64,000 nucleotides of DNA from Halapricum desulfuricans (GCF_017094465.1 NZ_CP064791.1:1736001-1800000), one strand, 5' to 3'. Counted from the stretch's first letter, positions 24,688-33,973 are shown. The notes: a model not told the origin generated them from the letters alone. Numbers and translations: made by a program.

Positions 24688-25173
24688 CTACTCGTCGATG
24701 AGCTCTTCGAACTCGGGCAGGATGTCCTCGTCCGTGTCAGCGTCCGTCGTCTCGCGATCGGCTGACGCCTCGTCGGTGTCGGAGGCAGTCTCCTCGGCTG
24801 TCGATGTCTCGTCGCTCTCCTCGTCGTCCGATTCGTCCTCGATCTCCTCGATTTCGAGGACTTCCAGCGGGATGTTCTCCAGACGCTGCCCGATCTCCTT
24901 GCGTGCGATCCGGGCCGCGTGTTCGTCGCGTTCGACGTTGAACACCGTCATCTCCAGTTCGAGTGCGACGAGGCTCTCGTCGGCGGCGATGTACGCGGGT
25001 TCGAGTTCCTCACCACAGTGTGGACAGGACCGACTGCCCATGTTGATCTCGACGTAGTTGAGATCGGGATTGAGCATCTCGCCCGTCTTCGAGATGGCGA
25101 TCCGAACCGCTTCGTCGGGTGTCTCCACGTCGTAGACGGGAACGGCAGCCTCGACGACAACTCGACAGTTCAT
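24688..25173 (-). CDS. UPF0212 (DUF555) protein
   Basis: A 161-residue protein. The first 110 residues match the archaeal UPF0212/DUF555 family almost throughout, with the Cys pair at 50 and 53 (SCPHCGEEL) that suggests a bound metal or a redox pair. The family has no established function; conservation across archaea points to a basic cellular role. The last 50 residues are a low-complexity Asp/Glu/Ser/Thr tail, a haloarchaeal extension. The ATG is at 25171-25173, with ATATTGG just upstream. The gene is divergent from the OGG1-type glycosylase. Confidence 0.9.
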   Translation of the reverse strand: MNCRVVVEAAVPVYDVETPDEAVRIAISKTGEMLNPDLNYVEINMGSRSCPHCGEELEPAYIAADESLVALELEMTVFNVERDEHAARIARKEIGQRLENIPLEVLEIEEIEDESDDEESDETSTAEETASDTDEASADRETTDADTDEDILPEFEELIDE

Positions 25174-25258
25174 ATATTGGTATTACTGTCCCACCGATAT
25201 GAAGGTTAGCCACAAGGAACCGCAACCGAAAAGCGACTGGCTCCCCGAGCGCGACCGA

Positions 25259-26182
25259 ATGAACGCTGGACGGATCGACGTGGCTGAACTGGACGGCGGG
25301 CTCGATCTGCAGGCGACCATCGAGAGCGGGCAGTCGTATCTCTGGCGACGCCCGGACGGAGAGATGTACGACGGCGACGAGCAGCGCGGCGGCGACGCCT
25401 GGTACGAGACAGTAGTCCGGATCGACGACGGATCGATCCGTCTCGACGCCGGCGACCCGGTCGTCGTTCGCGTCCGTCAGGACGACAGCCACCTCGACTG
25501 GGAGTCGACGACCGACGCCGAGTGGATCGTGCGATCGCTGCTCCGGCTGGACGACGACCTGCCGGCGATCCGCGCGGCAACGCCCGACGACGAGTTACTC
25601 GAACGCGCCTACGACCGATACTGGGGGCTGCGTCTAGTGGCTGATCCGCCCTTCGGCACGCTGATCTCGTTCATCTGTTCGGCACAGATGCGCGTCTCAC
25701 GGATCCACGGGATGCAGGTCGCACTGGCCGAGACGTTCGGCGAGACGGTAACTGCCGACGGGCGCTCGTATCCGGTGTTTCCGACGCCGGAGCAACTCGC
25801 GGCCGCCACGGAGTCCCAGTTGCGCGATCTCGGGCTCGGCTACCGCGCCCCGTACGTCCAGCGGACCGCGGAGATAGTCGCCTCCGGAGACGCCCACCCC
25901 GAGTCAGCACGCGACCGGCCCTACGAAGACGCCCGGGAGTACCTGACACAGTTCGTCGGCGTCGGCGAGAAAGTCGCCGACTGCGTTCTGCTGTTCGCGC
26001 TCGACTTTCTGGAAGCGGTCCCGCTAGATACCTGGATCCGGACGACGATCGAGGAGTACTACCCCGACTGTGACCGCGGCAGCTACGCCGAGACGTCCCG
26101 GGCGATCCGACAGCGTCTGGGCGGCGAATACGCCGGGTACGCACAGACGTACGTCTTTCACTACCTTCGCAACGAGGAGTGA
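25259..26182 (+). CDS. ogg: OGG1-type 8-oxoguanine DNA glycosylase
   Basis: A 307-residue HhH-GPD glycosylase closely resembling OGG1, which removes 8-oxoguanine from DNA and nicks at the abasic site. ESGQSYLWRR (22-31) corresponds to the N-terminal domain of OGG1. LISFICSAQMRVSRIHGM (135-152) and LGLGYRAPYV (191-200) are OGG1 signatures. The helix-hairpin-helix FVGVGEKVADCV holds the catalytic Lys238, and Asp257 in VPLDTW is the second catalytic residue. There is no iron-sulfur cluster. The ATG at 25259 gives a normal N-terminus; the twenty codons before it are not conserved-looking. It complements the endonuclease III encoded at 53.8 kb. Confidence 0.9.
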   Translation: MNAGRIDVAELDGGLDLQATIESGQSYLWRRPDGEMYDGDEQRGGDAWYETVVRIDDGSIRLDAGDPVVVRVRQDDSHLDWESTTDAEWIVRSLLRLDDDLPAIRAATPDDELLERAYDRYWGLRLVADPPFGTLISFICSAQMRVSRIHGMQVALAETFGETVTADGRSYPVFPTPEQLAAATESQLRDLGLGYRAPYVQRTAEIVASGDAHPESARDRPYEDAREYLTQFVGVGEKVADCVLLFALDFLEAVPLDTWIRTTIEEYYPDCDRGSYAETSRAIRQRLGGEYAGYAQTYVFHYLRNEE

Positions 26183-26228
26183 GTCGTCCTGAGTTCGAAA
26201 AGAGACTCGCCTTTGCCGCGTGCGCCGT

Positions 26229-26415
26229 GCGTTCCTCGTAGGGTTCGAATCGGCTGACGATTACAGTCGCTCGCGGGTTTGCGAGCGACAGAAATGCGTG
26301 GGACCGGATTCGAACCGGACCGAGAAATGCTCGCTCCCGATGGTCGCTGCGCGTTCCTCGTTGGGTTCGAATCCTCATCACGATTTTGTCACTCACGGTT
26401 TGTTCGTGACAAAAA

Positions 26416-26439
<24 letters not shown>
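26229..26439 (-). repeat. Two tandem units carrying the 3' end of tRNA-Leu and a hairpin
   Basis: Two units with a 121-122 base period. Each holds a block GCGTTCCTCGT-x-GGGTTCGAAT (26229-26250 and 26351-26372), an ACGATT, a hairpin (GTCGCTCGC/GCGAGCGAC at 26266-26289; weaker GTCAC/GTGAC at 26388-26410) and the 3' end of tRNA-Leu(GAG). That end is a 27-base identical segment at 26292-26318 and 26413-26439, the second copy being the tRNA gene itself. On the minus strand each tRNA end is followed by a T-rich stretch and the hairpin, so a tRNA transcript would run through both units. This looks like tandem duplication of the tRNA 3' end plus its terminator. Confidence 0.75.
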
Positions 26440-26500
<61 letters not shown>

Positions 26501-26650
26501 ACGCTGTGGGATTCTGCATCCGTGTATTTCCGAGGGGGAGTAAAATGACTGTCGGTTCGGTCCGCCTCCGGGAGTCAGTGACGTGTCGCCTCCGGTCGAG
26601 ACGGAATTCAAAACGGTTGTTTCAAGACGACCAATCCATAATACGGAGGT

Positions 26651-27154
26651 ATGGCAAAATACTCGACCGGCGGTGGTTCCGGCGACACCGGCGGGAGCTG
26701 CGAGCTCTGCGGTGCGACCGACGCCTCGCTCGAGACGGTCAACATCGCTGGCGCACAACTCCAGGTGTGTTCGAGCTGTGCCCAGCACCGCGACGACGCG
26801 AAAGGCACCACAAGCGAGACCGACTCCGAGAGGACGGATACCGACCGAAAAAAGCGGGCCGCCCAGAACGCGGCACGGATCCACGACGCCCAGCAAGCCG
26901 ACGCATCACACTGGGAGGACGGCGCGGACTACGACGACGATCAGCTCCCATACCTCGTCTCCGATTACGGACGGCGTGTGACCGAGGCGCGACAGGACGC
27001 GGGTCTGCAACGCGAGGAGTTGGCCGACGATCTCGGCATCGACGAATCGGAACTGCTCGCGGTCGAACAGGCCCGTGCGACCCAGGCCGGCATCGGCGGC
27101 TCCGTCATCACCGCTCTGGAGGACCGACTCGACATCGAACTGGCCGACACCTGA
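26651..27154 (+). CDS. Multiprotein bridging factor aMBF1
   Basis: A 167-residue archaeal MBF1. An N-terminal zinc ribbon has Cys pairs at 17/20 and 40/43. A charged linker (48-105) follows, then an XRE/cro-type helix-turn-helix (about 105-160): YGRRVTEARQDAGLQREELADDLG and SELLAVEQ. Eukaryotic MBF1 bridges TBP and activators; the archaeal protein is linked to the 30S ribosome subunit and translation. The start ATG has GGAGGT directly against it, too close to act as a normal ribosome binding site, so leaderless initiation is likelier. It is followed by the HAD phosphatase gene in the same direction. Confidence 0.92.
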   Translation: MAKYSTGGGSGDTGGSCELCGATDASLETVNIAGAQLQVCSSCAQHRDDAKGTTSETDSERTDTDRKKRAAQNAARIHDAQQADASHWEDGADYDDDQLPYLVSDYGRRVTEARQDAGLQREELADDLGIDESELLAVEQARATQAGIGGSVITALEDRLDIELADT

Positions 27155-27232
27155 CTCATTCTCACGAAAAGCTGGCCTCTCACACACCGCGACGGGCGAA
27201 GTAATTAGGCGATACCGGCCGAAACCGCACAC

Positions 27233-27766
27233 GTGAGCGACGCGTACGAGGCCATCGTCTACGATCTCGACGGGACACTGGTAGAACTGGATGTCGACTG
27301 GGGACAAGTCCGTCAGGAGGTCGCTGCCATCCTCGAAGCACGCGGCGTCGATACTGACGGCGCGACGCTGTGGGACCTGTTCGATCGCGCTAGAGCGGCC
27401 GAAGAGCACCCCGCCGTCGAGCAGCGGGTCGCGGAGTTCGAACGGGAGGGCGCCCGAACGTCGAGGCGTCTCCCGCTGGCGGCGGAACTGCCGCGCGAGG
27501 AGGCGACCGGGGTCGTTTCGCTGAACGCCGAATCAGCGTGCCGGATCGCGCTCGAAGTCCACGGACTCGACAGCGCCGTCGACGTGCTGGTCGGGCGTGA
27601 CACGGTCGACGAATCGAAGCCGCACCCCCAGCCGTTGCGGGCCGCGCTTGCGTCCCTGGACGCGTCTCCGGATCGATCCCTGTTCGTCGGGGACTCGGCG
27701 TCGGACGCCGAGACGGCACGACGGGCCGGCGTCGACTTTCAGTCAGTCTCGGACCGGCTCGACTGA
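27233..27766 (+). CDS. HAD-superfamily phosphatase
   Basis: A 177-residue HAD hydrolase. Motif I is DLDGT (Asp11 nucleophile and Asp13), motif III Lys is in DESKPHPQPL, and motif IV is GDSASDAE near residue 153. The cap domain is small and helical (about 18-80), as in the phosphoglycolate phosphatase-like group. A small phosphorylated metabolite is the likely substrate, unspecified. The start codon is a GTG at 27233; there is no better ATG. Its last 28 bases overlap the tail of the DUF5822-type gene on the opposite strand. Confidence 0.85.
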   Translation: MSDAYEAIVYDLDGTLVELDVDWGQVRQEVAAILEARGVDTDGATLWDLFDRARAAEEHPAVEQRVAEFEREGARTSRRLPLAAELPREEATGVVSLNAESACRIALEVHGLDSAVDVLVGRDTVDESKPHPQPLRAALASLDASPDRSLFVGDSASDAETARRAGVDFQSVSDRLD

Positions 27767-27987
27767 CGGCGCGCGTACACGTACACGAAAGTCGCAGTCA
27801 GGAACCAGACGAGGGCACCGACCCGCACTGCGAAGGCGGCGCGTGCGCCCCACGACGCGAGCTCGACGAACGCCGAGGTGACTGCGACGACCGGCGCGCC
27901 GACGACAATCGTCGTGACGAACGTGACCTGCATGACCCAGCCGTAGTCGACGCCGTCCGGATCGGTCGTCTCGACGCGGGCAGGCAT
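27739..27987 (-). CDS. Small membrane protein, DUF5822 type
   Basis: An 82-residue protein with two hydrophobic helices (about 16-40 and 50-72) and a short basic C-terminus (YARRQSSRSETD). The start VETTDPDGVDYGWVMQVTFV is the signature I associate with haloarchaeal DUF5822. Function unknown. It overlaps the 3' end of the HAD gene by 28 bases tail to tail, an arrangement common in these compact genomes. The ATG at 27985-27987 is used. Confidence 0.8.
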   Translation of the reverse strand: MPARVETTDPDGVDYGWVMQVTFVTTIVVGAPVVAVTSAFVELASWGARAAFAVRVGALVWFLTATFVYVYARRQSSRSETD

Positions 27988-28041
27988 GTCAGCCGATCCG
28001 CGCTCACGACTCGAATCCGTTTCGGTTCTGGCAAGCCGACT

Positions 28042-28074
28042 GGGTTTTTCCTTCTCCCGCCCGAACGGTCGGGC
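28042..28074 (+). promoter_or_regulatory. panB promoter with palindrome at the start
   Basis: A T-rich GGGTTTTTCC (28042-28051) sits about 29 bases before the panB ATG at 28075, fitting a leaderless message. Between it and the ATG is a perfect palindrome, GCCCGA (28059-28064) and TCGGGC (28069-28074) around ACGG, which ends right at the start codon. This suggests an operator covering the transcription start. Confidence 0.45.
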
Positions 28075-28884
28075 ATGCGCGCGAAGGACATCCGGGAACG
28101 GAAGGGCGACGACGAACCGCTGACGATGCTAACGGCCTACGACGCGCCAACAGCCGCAGTCCTCGAAGAGGCAGGGGTCGAGATGTTGCTGGTCGGCGAT
28201 TCGGTCGGGAACCTCCGGCTCGGCTACGATTCGACGATTCCCGTCACCGTCGACCAGATCGCGAGTCACACGGCCGCGGTCGCACGGGCGAGCGACGAGG
28301 CGATGGTCGTCGCCGACATGCCGTTTCTCTCGTTCGGCGCCGATCCGGACGAGGCGGTCGAACACGCCGGACGGATGCTCAAGGAGGCCAACGCCGACGC
28401 TGTCAAGATCGAGTCCGGTCCCCACACGGTCGAACTCACCAGGCGACTCACGCAACTCGGCGTCCCCGTGCAAGCACACCTCGGGCTGACACCGCAACAC
28501 GAAAACGAGACCGGCCTCTTCCGACAGGGCACCGAGGAGTCCGCCGCCAAGCAGATTCTCGATCTGGCCCACAAACACGAACGTGCGGGGGCGTTCTCGC
28601 TGGTGCTCGAACACGTGCCCGCGAACGTCGCCCGGCAGGTGACCGAAGCGATTTCCATCCCCACGATCGGCATCGGGGCCGGTCCGGACTGTGACGGCCA
28701 GGTGCTGACCGTCGACGAAGTGATCGGCCTCTCCGAATCTGCCGCGCCCTTCTCGGAGGTGTTCGGGGACGTCCGCGGCGAGATGCGCTCGGCCGTCGAA
28801 TCCTACGTCGCCGCCGTCGAATCCGGCGAGTTCCCGGCCGACGACCACAGCCACTACGAGGACGACATCGACGACCTGCACTGA
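28075..28884 (+). CDS. panB: 3-methyl-2-oxobutanoate hydroxymethyltransferase
   Basis: A 269-residue PanB, which adds a hydroxymethyl group from methylenetetrahydrofolate to 2-oxoisovalerate, giving ketopantoate for coenzyme A. Recognisable elements: TMLTAYDAPTAAVLEEAG, the metal-binding LLVGDSVGNL, VVADMPFLSFG, VKIESG, VQAHLGLTPQ, the catalytic Glu in FSLVLEHVPA, and IPTIGIGAGPDCDGQVL. Length and order are normal. The C-terminal tail is acidic with His residues. It needs a folate cofactor, which the mptE-folP pair at 21 kb would support. It is a single gene between DUF5822 and the DUF7127/CDC48 operon. Confidence 0.96.
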   Translation: MRAKDIRERKGDDEPLTMLTAYDAPTAAVLEEAGVEMLLVGDSVGNLRLGYDSTIPVTVDQIASHTAAVARASDEAMVVADMPFLSFGADPDEAVEHAGRMLKEANADAVKIESGPHTVELTRRLTQLGVPVQAHLGLTPQHENETGLFRQGTEESAAKQILDLAHKHERAGAFSLVLEHVPANVARQVTEAISIPTIGIGAGPDCDGQVLTVDEVIGLSESAAPFSEVFGDVRGEMRSAVESYVAAVESGEFPADDHSHYEDDIDDLH

Positions 28885-29023
28885 TCCCGGTGGTGTGCCA
28901 ATGGCACGAACAACCCGCCGTTCAGTGTTGTCGTACCCGACCGCCGGGCAGCCCCAGAGTGTGAACCGCAATTCAGCCGTTATGTGCTAAACCGACCCCG
29001 TACCCCACCAAATCTAGGAAAGA

Positions 29024-29055
29024 TTTATATAGAAGTACTACTAACTTGGAGTTAG
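29024..29055 (+). promoter_or_regulatory. Promoter of the DUF7127-CDC48 operon with palindrome
   Basis: A strong TATA box (TTTATATAG, 29024-29032) lies about 29 bases before the ATG at 29057. A perfect inverted repeat, CTAAC (29041-29045) and GTTAG (29051-29055) around TTGGA, fills the gap between box and start codon. The message should be leaderless, and the repeat is placed where a repressor would block initiation. Confidence 0.55.
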
Positions 29056-29056
29056 C

Positions 29057-29287
29057 ATGACTGCAACCCAACGGTTAGACGAGGACATGCCGGTGAGCCG
29101 CTACGAGTACGATGACAGCGTGGTGTTGGCGGCCGATCTGGGCGCGAGCGAGGCCACCGCCGAGATCGTCGGCGACACAGTCATTGTCGTCGCCGAGCCC
29201 GAGCAGTACGATCTGGCCCTGCCCGAGGGTGAGGATGCACGAGCGTTTATCAAAAACGGCGTTCTCACTGTCGAGGTGGAGCGATGA
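29057..29287 (+). CDS. Small beta-rich protein (DUF7127 type) coupled to CDC48
   Basis: A 76-residue protein. Its strands ([60 protein letters not shown]) resemble part of an Hsp20/alpha-crystallin fold: the LALPEG and KNGVLTVEV segments match the end of that domain. I associate it with haloarchaeal DUF7127. Its TGA overlaps the CDC48 ATG (ATGA), so the two are made together. A role as substrate adaptor or small chaperone for the unfoldase is an inference from coupling and fold. The promoter upstream carries a perfect palindrome. Confidence 0.82.
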   Translation: MTATQRLDEDMPVSRYEYDDSVVLAADLGASEATAEIVGDTVIVVAEPEQYDLALPEGEDARAFIKNGVLTVEVER

Positions 29288-31554
29288 AACTCACTGTCAA
29301 ACCGCTCAAGCAGAAGGACGCGGGCCGGGGGCTCGCCGCGATCGACCGGGTCGCGATGGACGAACTCGACCTGGAGAACGGCGATTACATCGTCCTCGAG
29401 GGTCGCCAGGGCGGGCGCGCCGTCGCGCGCGTCTGGCCGGGGTATCCCGAGGACAGCGGCGAGGGTGTCATCCGGGTCGACGGACGGCTCCGCCAGGAGG
29501 CCAACGTCGGGATCGACGACGCGGTCGAAGTGGAGAAGGCGGACGTCAAGCCCGCCCGGTCGATCACGGTCGCACTCCCGCAGAACCTCCGCGTGCGCGG
29601 GAACATCGGCCCGCACGTCCGCAACAAGCTCAGCGGACAGGCTATCACGCAGGGTCAGACCGTTCCGTTCTCGCTGGGGCTGGGCCCGATCTCGAACGTC
29701 GGCGGCCAGAAGATCCCGCTGAAGATCGCCGAGACCGACCCCGAGGGGACGGTCGTCGTGACCGACCAGACCGAGATCGAGATCAGCGAACAGCCCGCCG
29801 AGCAGATCACCGAAGGGACTGCCCAGGACGAACGCGAGACGCCAAACGTCACCTACGAGGACATCGGCGGGCTGGACGACGAACTCGAACAGGTCCGGGA
29901 GATGATCGAACTCCCGATGCGCCATCCCGAACTGTTCCAGCAGCTGGGGATCGAACCGCCGAAGGGCGTCCTGTTGCACGGCCCGCCGGGGACCGGCAAG
30001 ACGCTGATGGCCAAGGCCGTTGCCAACGAGATCGACGCCTACTTTACGACGATCTCGGGGCCGGAGATCATGTCGAAGTTCTACGGCGAGAGCGAAGAAC
30101 AGCTCCGGGAGATCTTCGACGAGGCCGAGGAGAACGCGCCGGCGATCGTCTTCATCGACGAACTCGATTCGATCGCGCCCAAGCGCGGCGAGACCTCCGG
30201 TGACGTCGAGCGCCGCGTGGTCGCCCAGCTGTTGAGCCTCATGGACGGGCTCGAAGCACGCGGTGACGTGATCGTCATCGGCGCGACCAACCGCGTCGAC
30301 GCGATCGATCCCGCGTTGCGCCGCGGCGGTCGTTTCGACCGGGAGATCGAGATCGGCGTCCCCGACCGGGACGGCCGCAAGGAGATCCTGCAGGTCCACA
30401 CCCGCGGGATGCCCCTCGTCGAGGGCATCGATCTCGATCACTACGCCGAGAACACCCACGGGTTCGTCGGGGCCGACCTCGAGCAGCTGAGCAAGGAGGC
30501 CGCGATGAACGCGCTCCGACGGATCCGTCCGGAGATCGACCTGGAAGCCGACGAGATCGACGCCGAGATCCTCGAGTCGATGGAGGTCACCGAGACTGAC
30601 TTCAAGGAGGCCCTGAAGGGGATCGAGCCCTCCGCGCTCCGTGAGGTCTTCGTCGAGGTGCCGGACACCACCTGGGAGGACGTTGGCGGTCTGGAAGACA
30701 CGAAAGAGCGCTTGCGCGAGACGATCCAGTGGCCACTGGAGTACCCGCAGGTCTTCGAACAGATGGACATGCAGGCCGCGAAAGGCGTCCTCCTGTTCGG
30801 CCCGCCGGGGACCGGCAAGACGCTGCTTGCCAAGGCCGTCGCCAACGAAGCCCAGAGCAACTTCATCTCCGTGAAGGGGCCGGAACTGCTCAACAAGTAC
30901 GTCGGGGAAAGCGAGAAGGGCGTCCGCGAGGTCTTCGAGAAGGCCCGCTCGAACGCCCCCACGGTGGTGTTCTTCGACGAGATCGACTCCATCGCCGGCG
31001 AGCGCGGCCAGGGCATGAGCGATTCCGGCGTCGGCGAACGGGTCGTCTCCCAGCTGCTGACTGAACTCGACGGGATCGAAAGCCTCGAAGACGTGGTCGT
31101 CATCGCGACGACGAACCGGCCGGACCTGATCGATTCCGCGCTGTTGCGTCCGGGCCGGCTGGACCGCCACGTCCACGTGCCCGTTCCCGACGAGGAGGCA
31201 CGCCGGAAGATCTTCGAGGTCCACACGGTGGACAAACCGCTGGCCGACGACGTCGATCTAGACGAACTCGCCGCCGAGACCGACGGCTACGTCGGTGCGG
31301 ACATCGAAGCGCTGTGCCGCGAGGCTTCGATGGCTGCCAGCCGGGAGTTCATCAACAGCGTCTCGCCGGAAGAAGTCGACGAGAGTATCGGCAACGTCCG
31401 GATCAATCGCGAGCACTTCGAGGCCGCGATGGACGAGGTCGGCCCAAGCGTCGACGAGGAGACGCGCGAGCGCTACGAGGAGATCGAGGAGCGCTTCGAT
31501 ACCGCCGAGAGCGAACTCGACGACAGCGGAAGCGTCAGCCGGACGTTCCAGTAG
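29284..31554 (+). CDS. cdc48: CDC48/VAT-type AAA ATPase
   Basis: A 756-residue hexameric unfoldase. The N domain (1-190) carries the double-psi barrel ([21 protein letters not shown]). D1 has Walker A GPPGTGKT at about 232-239 and Walker [15 protein letters not shown]2 has Walker A GPPGTGKT at about 506-513 and Walker [15 protein letters not shown], and both have Arg fingers (RRGGRFD and RPGRLDRH). It pulls ubiquitin-like-tagged or unstructured proteins apart and can feed the proteasome. The tail is acidic without an obvious HbYX proteasome motif (it ends SVSRTFQ). It overlaps the DUF7127 gene by four bases. Confidence 0.96.
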   Translation: MKLTVKPLKQKDAGRGLAAIDRVAMDELDLENGDYIVLEGRQGGRAVARVWPGYPEDSGEGVIRVDGRLRQEANVGIDDAVEVEKADVKPARSITVALPQNLRVRGNIGPHVRNKLSGQAITQGQTVPFSLGLGPISNVGGQKIPLKIAETDPEGTVVVTDQTEIEISEQPAEQITEGTAQDERETPNVTYEDIGGLDDELEQVREMIELPMRHPELFQQLGIEPPKGVLLHGPPGTGKTLMAKAVANEIDAYFTTISGPEIMSKFYGESEEQLREIFDEAEENAPAIVFIDELDSIAPKRGETSGDVERRVVAQLLSLMDGLEARGDVIVIGATNRVDAIDPALRRGGRFDREIEIGVPDRDGRKEILQVHTRGMPLVEGIDLDHYAENTHGFVGADLEQLSKEAAMNALRRIRPEIDLEADEIDAEILESMEVTETDFKEALKGIEPSALREVFVEVPDTTWEDVGGLEDTKERLRETIQWPLEYPQVFEQMDMQAAKGVLLFGPPGTGKTLLAKAVANEAQSNFISVKGPELLNKYVGESEKGVREVFEKARSNAPTVVFFDEIDSIAGERGQGMSDSGVGERVVSQLLTELDGIESLEDVVVIATTNRPDLIDSALLRPGRLDRHVHVPVPDEEARRKIFEVHTVDKPLADDVDLDELAAETDGYVGADIEALCREASMAASREFINSVSPEEVDESIGNVRINREHFEAAMDEVGPSVDEETRERYEEIEERFDTAESELDDSGSVSRTFQ

Positions 31555-31621
31555 CGAGCCGGTCTGATTTCTGCGGCCGCCGACCGATACGCTCTTTTCG
31601 ACGCCCGCGCGAACTCGACGC

Positions 31622-32602
31622 ATGAGTCACCAGATCGCGGTGATACCCGGCGACGGAATCGGACAGGAAGTAACGCCTGCAGCCGTCGAAGTACTGGAAA
31701 CGCTCGATATCGATTTCGAGTTCGTCGAGGGCGAGGCCGGCGATTACGTCGCAGAAGAGACCGGCGAGCCGCTCCCCGAGGCGACCGCCGACCTCGCACG
31801 CGATGCGGACGCCACGCTGTTCGGCGCGGCCGGCGAACACGCCGCGGACATCATTCTCCCGCTGCGTGAGATCGTCGGCTCCTACGCCAACGTCCGCCCG
31901 GCGAAGGCGTATCCCGGGCTAAACGCCGTCAAACCCGAGACGGACATCGTGTTCATCCGCGAGAACACCCAGGGCGTCTACTCGAAGATCGAAAGCGAGA
32001 TCGCCGACGGTGTCTCCACGCTGACCCGCGTGATCACCCGCGACGCCTCCCGGAAGATCGCGGAATACGGTTTCGCGTACGCCGAGGAACACGGCTACGA
32101 GAACGTCACCATCGCCCACAAAGCGAACGTCATGCGCGAAACCGACGGGATGTTCCTGGAGGCTGCCGAGGACGTAGCGGCCGAGCGAGGGGCCGACTAC
32201 GACACCGCGCTAATGGACGCGCTGGCGATGAAGCTCGTGATGAACCCCGAAGACTACGGCGTGATCATCACGCCGAACCTCGCTGGCGACGTCCTCTCGG
32301 ACCTGGCGGCCGGACTCGTCGGCGGACTCGGGCTGTTGCCCAGCGCCAATATCGGCGACGACAACGCACTGTTCGAACCGGTCCACGGCTCCGCGCCCGA
32401 CATCGCCGGCCAGGGCATCGCGAACCCCTCAGCGATGATCCTCTCGGCCGCGATGTTGCTCGATCACCTCGGATACGACGAACAGTCGACCCGCGTCACC
32501 GAAGCCGTCGAAGCCGTGCTGGCTGACGGGCCACACACGCCGGATCTGGGCGGCGACGCCTCGACCGAGGCGTTTACGGCAGCCGTGATCGACCAGCTGT
32601 AG
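31622..32602 (+). CDS. leuB: 3-isopropylmalate dehydrogenase
   Basis: A 326-residue NAD-dependent decarboxylating dehydrogenase. [17 protein letters not shown] at the start, the RPAKAYPGL and [11 protein letters not shown] substrate-binding segments, the catalytic Lys in [15 protein letters not shown], the metal-binding [23 protein letters not shown] region, and [20 protein letters not shown] near the C-terminus are all in place. Length and ENTQGVYS fit the leucine-pathway enzyme, but homoisocitrate or 3-isopropylmalate-like substrates cannot be separated by eye. No leuA, leuC or leuD lies next to it in the window, although these usually cluster in haloarchaea. Confidence 0.88.
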   Translation: MSHQIAVIPGDGIGQEVTPAAVEVLETLDIDFEFVEGEAGDYVAEETGEPLPEATADLARDADATLFGAAGEHAADIILPLREIVGSYANVRPAKAYPGLNAVKPETDIVFIRENTQGVYSKIESEIADGVSTLTRVITRDASRKIAEYGFAYAEEHGYENVTIAHKANVMRETDGMFLEAAEDVAAERGADYDTALMDALAMKLVMNPEDYGVIITPNLAGDVLSDLAAGLVGGLGLLPSANIGDDNALFEPVHGSAPDIAGQGIANPSAMILSAAMLLDHLGYDEQSTRVTEAVEAVLADGPHTPDLGGDASTEAFTAAVIDQL

Positions 32603-32710
32603 ACGTTACGAACAGTACTGGCCGACCGGAGACGGATCGACCCGTTTATCACTCCCCGCCGAGTCAACACCGGCTAGTAGACCGCGCCGTGTGACGGCGT
32701 GTCGATAGCC

Positions 32711-33625
32711 ATGATACTGACAGTAACACCGAATCCGGCAGTCGACCAGACGATCGAGATGGAGGAACCGCTCGAAGCCGACGCCGTTCAGCGCTCGACC
32801 GGCGCACACTTCGACTCTGGGGGCAACGGGATCAACGTCTCGCAGTTCGTCACTGCGCTGGGCCACGAGACACGGGCGACCGGCATCGTCGGTGGCTTCA
32901 CCGGCTATTTCATCAAGCAAGATCTCAAGCGATTCGACGTGCCGATCGACTTCTGTGAGGTCGACTCGGCGCCGACCCGTATGAACACGGCGATCCTGGC
33001 GCCGAATCACCAGTACCGGCTCAACCAGTCCGGCCCCGAAGTCGACGGCGAAGTCGTCGACGAACTCGTGGCCGTCCTCGAGGAGTACGACCCCTCGATC
33101 GTCAACATCGGCGGCAGCCTCCCACCGGGAATGGAACCGGAGGACATCGACCGGCTCGCGGGGGCCGGTGACTGGGACACCGCTCTGGACATCCACGGCG
33201 ACGACATGATGGCCCTGGAGGGGACCTACGAGTACGTCAAACCCAACGAGATCGAACTGGAGGAAGCGACCGGCATCGAAGTGACGGACATCGACGACTG
33301 TGCGGAGGCCGCCCGACAGCTCCGGGGCGAAGGGTTCGAGCGCGTCATCGCGTCGCTCGGCTCGGAAGGGGCGATGATGGTCACGCCCGAGGAGACGCTG
33401 TACGCGCCCGCCCTCGACGTAGAGGTCGTCGACACCGTCGGCGCCGGCGACTCGATGTTCGCCGCCATCATGTGGGCCTACGAGCAGGGCTGGGACGATG
33501 AGCGAGCGCTGCGTGCCGGCGTGGCCACCTCGGCGAAAGTCGTCGGTCACTCCGGGACAGGCGTCCGCCAGCTCGACCCGACGGATCTGATGGACGACGT
33601 CCGGGTCTGGACGCTCAAAGGCTGA
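32711..33625 (+). CDS. pfkB: 1-phosphofructokinase (PfkB family)
   Basis: A 304-residue PfkB-family kinase expected to phosphorylate fructose 1-phosphate to the 1,6-bisphosphate. The N-terminus ILTVTPNPAVDQTIEM is typical of 1-phosphofructokinases and tagatose-6-phosphate kinases. SGGNGINVSQFVTALG (36-51) and the anion-hole motif DTVGAGDSMFAA with the catalytic Asp are present. The ATG at 32711 is chosen over one four codons upstream. A hairpin-like AGCCGTTCGGCT with following T residues lies right after the stop (33625-33640), so readthrough to the HPr gene 75 bases on may be partial. Pairing with HPr and enzyme I fits fructose metabolism. Confidence 0.9.
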   Translation: MILTVTPNPAVDQTIEMEEPLEADAVQRSTGAHFDSGGNGINVSQFVTALGHETRATGIVGGFTGYFIKQDLKRFDVPIDFCEVDSAPTRMNTAILAPNHQYRLNQSGPEVDGEVVDELVAVLEEYDPSIVNIGGSLPPGMEPEDIDRLAGAGDWDTALDIHGDDMMALEGTYEYVKPNEIELEEATGIEVTDIDDCAEAARQLRGEGFERVIASLGSEGAMMVTPEETLYAPALDVEVVDTVGAGDSMFAAIMWAYEQGWDDERALRAGVATSAKVVGHSGTGVRQLDPTDLMDDVRVWTLKG

Positions 33626-33700
33626 GCCGTTCGGCTGTTTGCTACCGCCACAGTTCTGTATCGCCGAAAGAGGTAACGAGTAGCCTGTGCAATAGACTGT

Positions 33701-33973
33701 ATGGAACGAAAAATAACAATTGTCCCGGAAGCAGGGTTGCACGCACGGCCGGCGTCGAAACTGGTCGAGACGGCCAACGAGTTCGAGTCCGAACTGCAGA
33801 TCGCCGCCGACGGCGAGGACCCGGTCGACGCGCGTAGCATGCTCGCAGTGTCGAGTATGGCCGCCGAGCAGGGCGAGGAAGTCCGACTGATCGCCGACGG
33901 CGATGACGCCGAGGCCGCGCTGGACGCGCTGGAGCGGGTCCTCACAACGCCGGAGGACGAGTACGATGAGTGA
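33701..33973 (+). CDS. ptsH: Phosphocarrier protein HPr
   Basis: A 90-residue HPr. The phosphorylated His14 lies in GLHARPAS, and Ser46 occupies the position of the regulatory serine in RSMLAVSSMA. In the sugar phosphotransferase system HPr passes phosphate from enzyme I to EIIA or, in some organisms, to the DhaM subunit of dihydroxyacetone kinase. It overlaps the enzyme I gene by eight bases (GATGAGTGA holds both the start and the stop). Haloarchaeal PTS genes are thought to come from bacteria by transfer. No EII gene follows. Confidence 0.94.
   Translation: MERKITIVPEAGLHARPASKLVETANEFESELQIAADGEDPVDARSMLAVSSMAAEQGEEVRLIADGDDAEAALDALERVLTTPEDEYDE

Noticed and set aside
26229-26318. A second complete tRNA gene in the repeat
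   Set aside because: Only the T arm and the acceptor 3' strand are copied; there is no D arm, anticodon arm or 5' acceptor strand.
29101-31224. A 707-codon open frame antisense to cdc48
   Set aside because: It mirrors the cdc48 codons; high third-position G/C removes stops on the other strand. The sense strand has full AAA ATPase motifs and the antisense product has none.
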